In this document: piece after piece, positions 60,664 through 64,000 of the stretch
Position numbering within the stretch: the stretch's first letter is position 1
Layout: every line of letters begins with the position of its first letter
Source: JANYBV01 sp043763155
GTDB taxonomy: Bacteria > Pseudomonadota > Alphaproteobacteria > Rickettsiales > SXRF01
NCBI GenBank assembly: GCA_043763155.1
Contig: JAYULW010000089.1
Location: 15,965 to 79,964, forward strand
Direction: 5' to 3'
Length of the DNA stretch: 64,000 nucleotides
Position numbers and translations under genes: made by a program
Notes under the pieces: model-generated
The model's database searches: none
Told to the model about the DNA's origin: nothing
The model's input: the letters and a program-made list of their open reading frames with translations, nothing else

Positions 60664-62014
60664 GGGTTACGGTGTCGGGGAGCGGGCCGAGCGAGGCGCG
60701 GAAGTCGTCGGTGAGCCATTCGGGCTGTACGCGGTAGGCTTTGTTGATCGGGTTATCGCGGAAGTTTTTCGGGTTTACCACATAGGTCCATAGCACCTGC
60801 TTGTCGCGGGTGATTTCCATCAGGCGGTTGCCCTCGCCGGTTTCGACGGTGAACAGATTGCCGTTAGGCAGGGTTTGCTGGCTGCCATGGAAGGAGCTGT
60901 AAAAGCTCGCGCCATCGGCCCCGGCGAATACCCATGCTATGGCCCCGGTGGCGGGGTCAAACTCAAGAATGCGCGAATGGGGGTGGTTGTCGCCGTCGCC
61001 ATCATCGTAGCCTTTATTGTCGAAAAGCATGATGTGGCCGTTGGGCAGGAACTGGGCTTCATGCTGCTGCTGCCAGATGCCTTTCATGGCCCATTTGACT
61101 TTGTGGGTCTGGCGGTCAATGACGGCTACACATTCCATGTTGCGCAAGGATACGAGCAGGTCGCCTGTAGCAAACATGGGGAATTGGGCGGCAATATCGT
61201 CTTCGAGGGGCATGACGGAATTGGCGTGGCTGTAATCGTGGTTGGTGATGTCGAGGTCGCCCATGTGGGAATAGAGGAACTGTTCGTAGGGCGTATGTAT
61301 GAAGGCCTCAAGGATATTGATGCTTTCCTGCTCCTGGCCTTCGGCGGAAAGCACCGTGATTGCGTCGGCCAGCACGGGGGACTGGAAGTGCGGCACCCCG
61401 GTTGCGTAGTTTTCGAGGTAGCGGTGGGTAAGCGTGTAGATGCGGCCATCGCGGGATACGTACATGTCGTGATGCACATTGCGGGCGAAGGACCAGATGA
61501 TGTTGGAGTCTTTGTCCATCTTCACCATGCCGTAGCCGTAGGGGGTGTCGTTGTCGGCGTGGTAAATGGCCAGCACGTCGCCGTTGGGGAATATCTGGGC
61601 ATCAATGAAGCGGGTCATTTCGTCGGGGTTGGGGTCGCGGATGTGGGGCGGGTTGGGCCAGACCTTGCTAAGCGGCAGCCGCCACGTGTGCAGGGGCTTG
61701 CCGTTGATGTCCACCAGCATGGCGGCGTCACTGCCCACCGCGATGAAGGTCAGTGACGGCGTGAGATGCTCGGTGCTGAGGATGGTGGTGCGGGAGCGGG
61801 CAGCGATGTTTTCAATCTTGCGGGTGTCGAGCAGGTACTGGTTGCTCATGACATCGCGGATTTCCTGACTTTGCAGGGTGGAGGCCTTAAAGGCGAGGAT
61901 AGCGCGGTCGTACGTGTCGGCGGGCCAGAGGTGCAGCTCTTCGGTGAGGCAGCCATAGGCGAGGCTTAGCAGTCCCGCGACGATATATCTTTTTTTGACA
62001 CGTAGTTTTGCCAT
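60635..62014 (-). CDS. Arylsulfotransferase-like beta-propeller protein, copy 1
   Basis: 459 residues with an N-terminal hydrophobic anchor (YIVAGLLSLAYGCL). The repeated blade motifs are those of the ASST family: LTFIAVGSDAAMLVDINGKPLHTWRLP, NVHHDMYVSRDGRIYTLTHRYL, WQQQHEAQFLPNGHIMLFDNKGYDDGDGD and GSQQTLPNGNLFTVETGEGNRLMEIT. ASST enzymes move sulfate between phenols through a His; whether these do is not known. It follows copy 2 by four bases in one operon. Confidence 0.78.
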   Translation of the reverse strand: MAKLRVKKRYIVAGLLSLAYGCLTEELHLWPADTYDRAILAFKASTLQSQEIRDVMSNQYLLDTRKIENIAARSRTTILSTEHLTPSLTFIAVGSDAAMLVDINGKPLHTWRLPLSKVWPNPPHIRDPNPDEMTRFIDAQIFPNGDVLAIYHADNDTPYGYGMVKMDKDSNIIWSFARNVHHDMYVSRDGRIYTLTHRYLENYATGVPHFQSPVLADAITVLSAEGQEQESINILEAFIHTPYEQFLYSHMGDLDITNHDYSHANSVMPLEDDIAAQFPMFATGDLLVSLRNMECVAVIDRQTHKVKWAMKGIWQQQHEAQFLPNGHIMLFDNKGYDDGDGDNHPHSRILEFDPATGAIAWVFAGADGASFYSSFHGSQQTLPNGNLFTVETGEGNRLMEITRDKQVLWTYVVNPKNFRDNPINKAYRVQPEWLTDDFRASLGPLPDTVTPTTVSVSKH

Positions 62015-62018
62015 GGAA

Positions 62019-63365
62019 TTACGGAGCCGGATTTTCGACGGAGACGCTGTCGAAATAACCGCGCGGGTAACGGTGGGCTTTGAACATGCCGTTGGTGACC
62101 AGTTTGCCTTCGTCGGCCTTGACGGAGAAGCGCCACACGACTTCCTGGTCCGGGGTTACTTCCAGCAGCTGGTGGCCGGGGAAGGTTTCCATGGCCATCA
62201 CGTTGCCGTTGGGCAGGATTTGTTCGGAGCCGCGGTAGGAGCTGTAGAATTTCTGGTGGGCGTCGCCGGTATAGGCCCAAGGGATTTCGCCAGTGGCGGG
62301 GTTTACTTCCATGACGCGGGAGCGGCGTTCTTCGCCTACACTGCCATCGTCGTAACCCTGGTTGTCGAAGAGCATGATGTTGCCGTTATCCATGAACTGG
62401 GCTTCGTGCTGGGCTTTCCAGATACCGCGCATGGCCCATACCACCTTGCGGGTTTCGGGGTCAATGACGGCGAGGGTTTCGAGGTTGCGCACTGATACCA
62501 GAATCTGGCCGGGTTTGAACATGGGGAATTTTGCGGCGATGTCGTTTTCCAGCACCATGACGGAGTTGGTGTGGGTGTAGTCGTTGGTTTTATAGGCCAT
62601 CGGCTCGAACTTGCGGTAGAGCATTTGCTCGTAGGGCGTTCCCATGAAGGCAGCGACGACGGGGATGGTGTCGAGGAGCGCGCCATCGGGCGAGAGGATG
62701 CGTATCGAGTCCGTTAAAAAGGGCGACTGGTAATAGCTGAGCTGGGGCAGGAAATTATTGTCCTGATATTCCTGCGTCAGGGTGTAGATGCGGTTGTCGT
62801 GCGCGACATACATATCGTGGTGGGCGTTCAGGTTTAGCTTCCAGATTACCTTAGAGTCTTTGTCCATCTTCACCATGCCGTAGCCGTAGGGGGTGTCGTC
62901 GTAGGCGTGGTAGATGGCGAGCAGGTCGCCGTTGGGGAAGGCTTCGGCGTCAATGAAAAATGTGAGCATGTCCGGCACGGGCGCGGGCACATGGGGCGGG
63001 TTTGGCCATGCCTGACTGTAGGGCAGATACCATTTGTGGATGGTGTTGCCGTTGGCGTCTATTAGGATTGCGGCGTCTATGCCGAAGCAGATCAGGGTAT
63101 TGCCGGGCGACATTTGGGTGGGGTCAATGGTTTCGGCGTGCGTGGCGATATTGTCAACGCTGTGCAGCTTCTCGATTTCGGGGTGGGCGGTGACTTTGGC
63201 GATATTTTTAGCTTTGAGCTGCTGGGCGGCATAGCCTTCAAAGGCCTGTTCGAAGATGGTGGCGGGCCACCAGCCATTGTCTGAGGCGGCAACGCCGTAG
63301 AGCGCGCTGGCAATGCCAAACAGGCAAAATCCGGCTATCTTGGCATTGCGCTTGCCAGCCGTCAC
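62019..63365 (-). CDS. Arylsulfotransferase-like beta-propeller protein, copy 2
   Basis: 448 residues from a GTG whose bases overlap the upstream stop (GTGA), so it is coupled to copy 3. Signal/anchor IAGFCLFGIASALYGVAAS, then the same blades as copy 1: TLICFGIDAAILIDANGNTIHKWYLPYSQAWPNPPH, NLNAHHDMYVAHDNRIYTLTQEY, WKAQHEAQFMDNGNIMLFDNQGYDDG and GSEQILPNGNVMAMETFPGHQLLEVT. Extracytoplasmic. The two proteins align along their full lengths, indicating duplication. Confidence 0.78.
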   Translation of the reverse strand: MTAGKRNAKIAGFCLFGIASALYGVAASDNGWWPATIFEQAFEGYAAQQLKAKNIAKVTAHPEIEKLHSVDNIATHAETIDPTQMSPGNTLICFGIDAAILIDANGNTIHKWYLPYSQAWPNPPHVPAPVPDMLTFFIDAEAFPNGDLLAIYHAYDDTPYGYGMVKMDKDSKVIWKLNLNAHHDMYVAHDNRIYTLTQEYQDNNFLPQLSYYQSPFLTDSIRILSPDGALLDTIPVVAAFMGTPYEQMLYRKFEPMAYKTNDYTHTNSVMVLENDIAAKFPMFKPGQILVSVRNLETLAVIDPETRKVVWAMRGIWKAQHEAQFMDNGNIMLFDNQGYDDGSVGEERRSRVMEVNPATGEIPWAYTGDAHQKFYSSYRGSEQILPNGNVMAMETFPGHQLLEVTPDQEVVWRFSVKADEGKLVTNGMFKAHRYPRGYFDSVSVENPAP

Positions 63366-64000
63366 TGGTCCTCCTTGATGAAGAAGTCTTTACCGAGGAA
63401 GCTGTAGGGTACGCGCTGGGCGCTGTTGATTTCGTCGGAGTAGTTGAAGGTCCAGACCAGCTCGCTATCTGCGGTTACCTCCCTCACCTCGCCTTTTTCG
63501 GTTTCGGTGATGAGGACGCTGCCATTGGCAAGGGGCTGCTCCTGTCCGGTGATTTTTCCGGCGGGCAGGGTTTTGTCTTTGTCAATATAGGTCCAGCTTA
63601 CGGCCTGATTGGCGGGATCAATTTCGACGACGCGGGGACGGGCAAGGTTTGAGCCGTCATAGTAGCCTTGCGTGTCGAACAGCATGATGTGGCCGTTATC
63701 CATGAAGTGGGCGTCGAACTGGCGGCGCCACATGCCGTGGCTGGCCCAGACGACCTTGCCGGTTTCGGGGCGGATGACAGCGATGGTGTCGAGCTGGCCG
63801 AAGGAGACGAGCAGGTCGCCTGCCTTGAACATGGGGAATTTACCGGCGATGGACGGTTCAAGCATCATGACGGAATTTGCCTGCGCGTAGCGGCGGGAAT
63901 TGCCCATTACGTAGAGCATTTGCTCGTAAGGCGTATCGAGGAACGCCTGAAGGAGCGGAATGCTTTTTTCCAGTTTGCCATCGGGAGACAACACGATAGC
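63362..64000 (-). CDS. Arylsulfotransferase-like protein, copy 3, N-terminus outside window
   Basis: The open frame runs off the right edge; about 212 C-terminal codons are visible. It matches copies 1 and 2 (FLDTPYEQMLYV, QANSVMMLEPSIAGKFPMFKAGDLLVSFG, HFMDNGHIMLFDTQGYYDG, ANGSVLITETEKGEVREVTADSELVW). The blade motif QHEAQF of the other two reads QFDAHF here, so its His is shifted or lost. First gene visible of the three-gene unit. Confidence 0.75.
   Translation of the reverse strand, partial: AIVLSPDGKLEKSIPLLQAFLDTPYEQMLYVMGNSRRYAQANSVMMLEPSIAGKFPMFKAGDLLVSFGQLDTIAVIRPETGKVVWASHGMWRRQFDAHFMDNGHIMLFDTQGYYDGSNLARPRVVEIDPANQAVSWTYIDKDKTLPAGKITGQEQPLANGSVLITETEKGEVREVTADSELVWTFNYSDEINSAQRVPYSFLGKDFFIKEDQ

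Overview
The window looks like chromosomal DNA of a motile, free-swimming alphaproteobacterium. The strongest sign is the order fliQ-fliR-flhB-cckA, then recA-alaS, a neighbourhood typical of Caulobacter/Rhodospirillum-type genomes. A Rickettsia/Thermus-type long isocitrate dehydrogenase, FlhX, CsrA, HisZ and an IscR-like Rrf2 regulator agree with this. Most genes are moderately GC-rich with tight spacing and many ATGA overlaps. The genus cannot be named from the sequence alone. There is no prophage, CRISPR array, rRNA or intact insertion sequence, and no gene-free stretch longer than about 250 bases.

Layout. 1-3.6 kb: end of a small secreted protein gene, tRNA-Val(GAC), tRNA-Arg(TCT), a 1.4-kb AT-rich islet bounded by 18-bp direct repeats of the tRNA-Arg 3' end that carries one histidine kinase gene, and a small M50-like membrane protease. 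3.6-11.7 kb: a 1179-residue protein with a degenerate GGDEF-like domain, two glycosyltransferases, an alpha/beta-hydrolase-like protein. 11.8-18.7 kb: a sulfur-flavoured group (DUF2292/YezD-like peptide, Rrf2 regulator, sulfate-binding protein, OprP/O-like porin), a K+/Na+-H+ antiporter, Ogt and two membrane genes. 18.9-23.4 kb: low-molecular-weight tyrosine phosphatase, NAD(P)HX repair enzyme, acylphosphatase, and several small envelope proteins. 23.4-28.9 kb: two divergent flagellar operons (csrA-flhX-orf-fliO-fliP leftwards; flgB-flgC-fliE-fliQ-fliR-flhB rightwards). 29.1-31.8 kb: cckA, the master cell-cycle hybrid kinase, split into two overlapping reading frames exactly at a dnaX-like slippery heptamer. 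31.7-44.6 kb: ceramidase-like protein, recA, alaS (with an AT-rich mosaic block), icd, psd-pssA, a SemiSWEET, hisZ, purA. 44.8-60.7 kb: a pseudokinase and membrane protein followed by a long rightward chemotaxis operon (STAS, cheY, cheA, cheW, a carbonic-anhydrase-related protein, a frameshifted PAS-MCP, cheR, cheD, cheB, a soluble MCP-like protein) that ends in an RsbV/RsbW/RsbU-like partner-switching trio. 60.6-64 kb: three tandem arylsulfotransferase-like beta-propeller genes on the minus strand, the last running off the edge.

The parts most worth a second look are the A_AAA_AAG heptamer that would fuse the two cckA halves by -1 frameshifting, the tRNA-bounded kinase islet, the recombinant segment inside alaS, the chemotaxis/partner-switch super-operon with an acatalytic-looking carbonic anhydrase and a CheZ-like motif in its soluble MCP, and the MCP gene whose PAS repeat period of 366 then 365 bases exposes a lost base. 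Three apparent single-base losses occur in the window (cckA and twice in the MCP), so read accuracy should be checked before biology is built on them.
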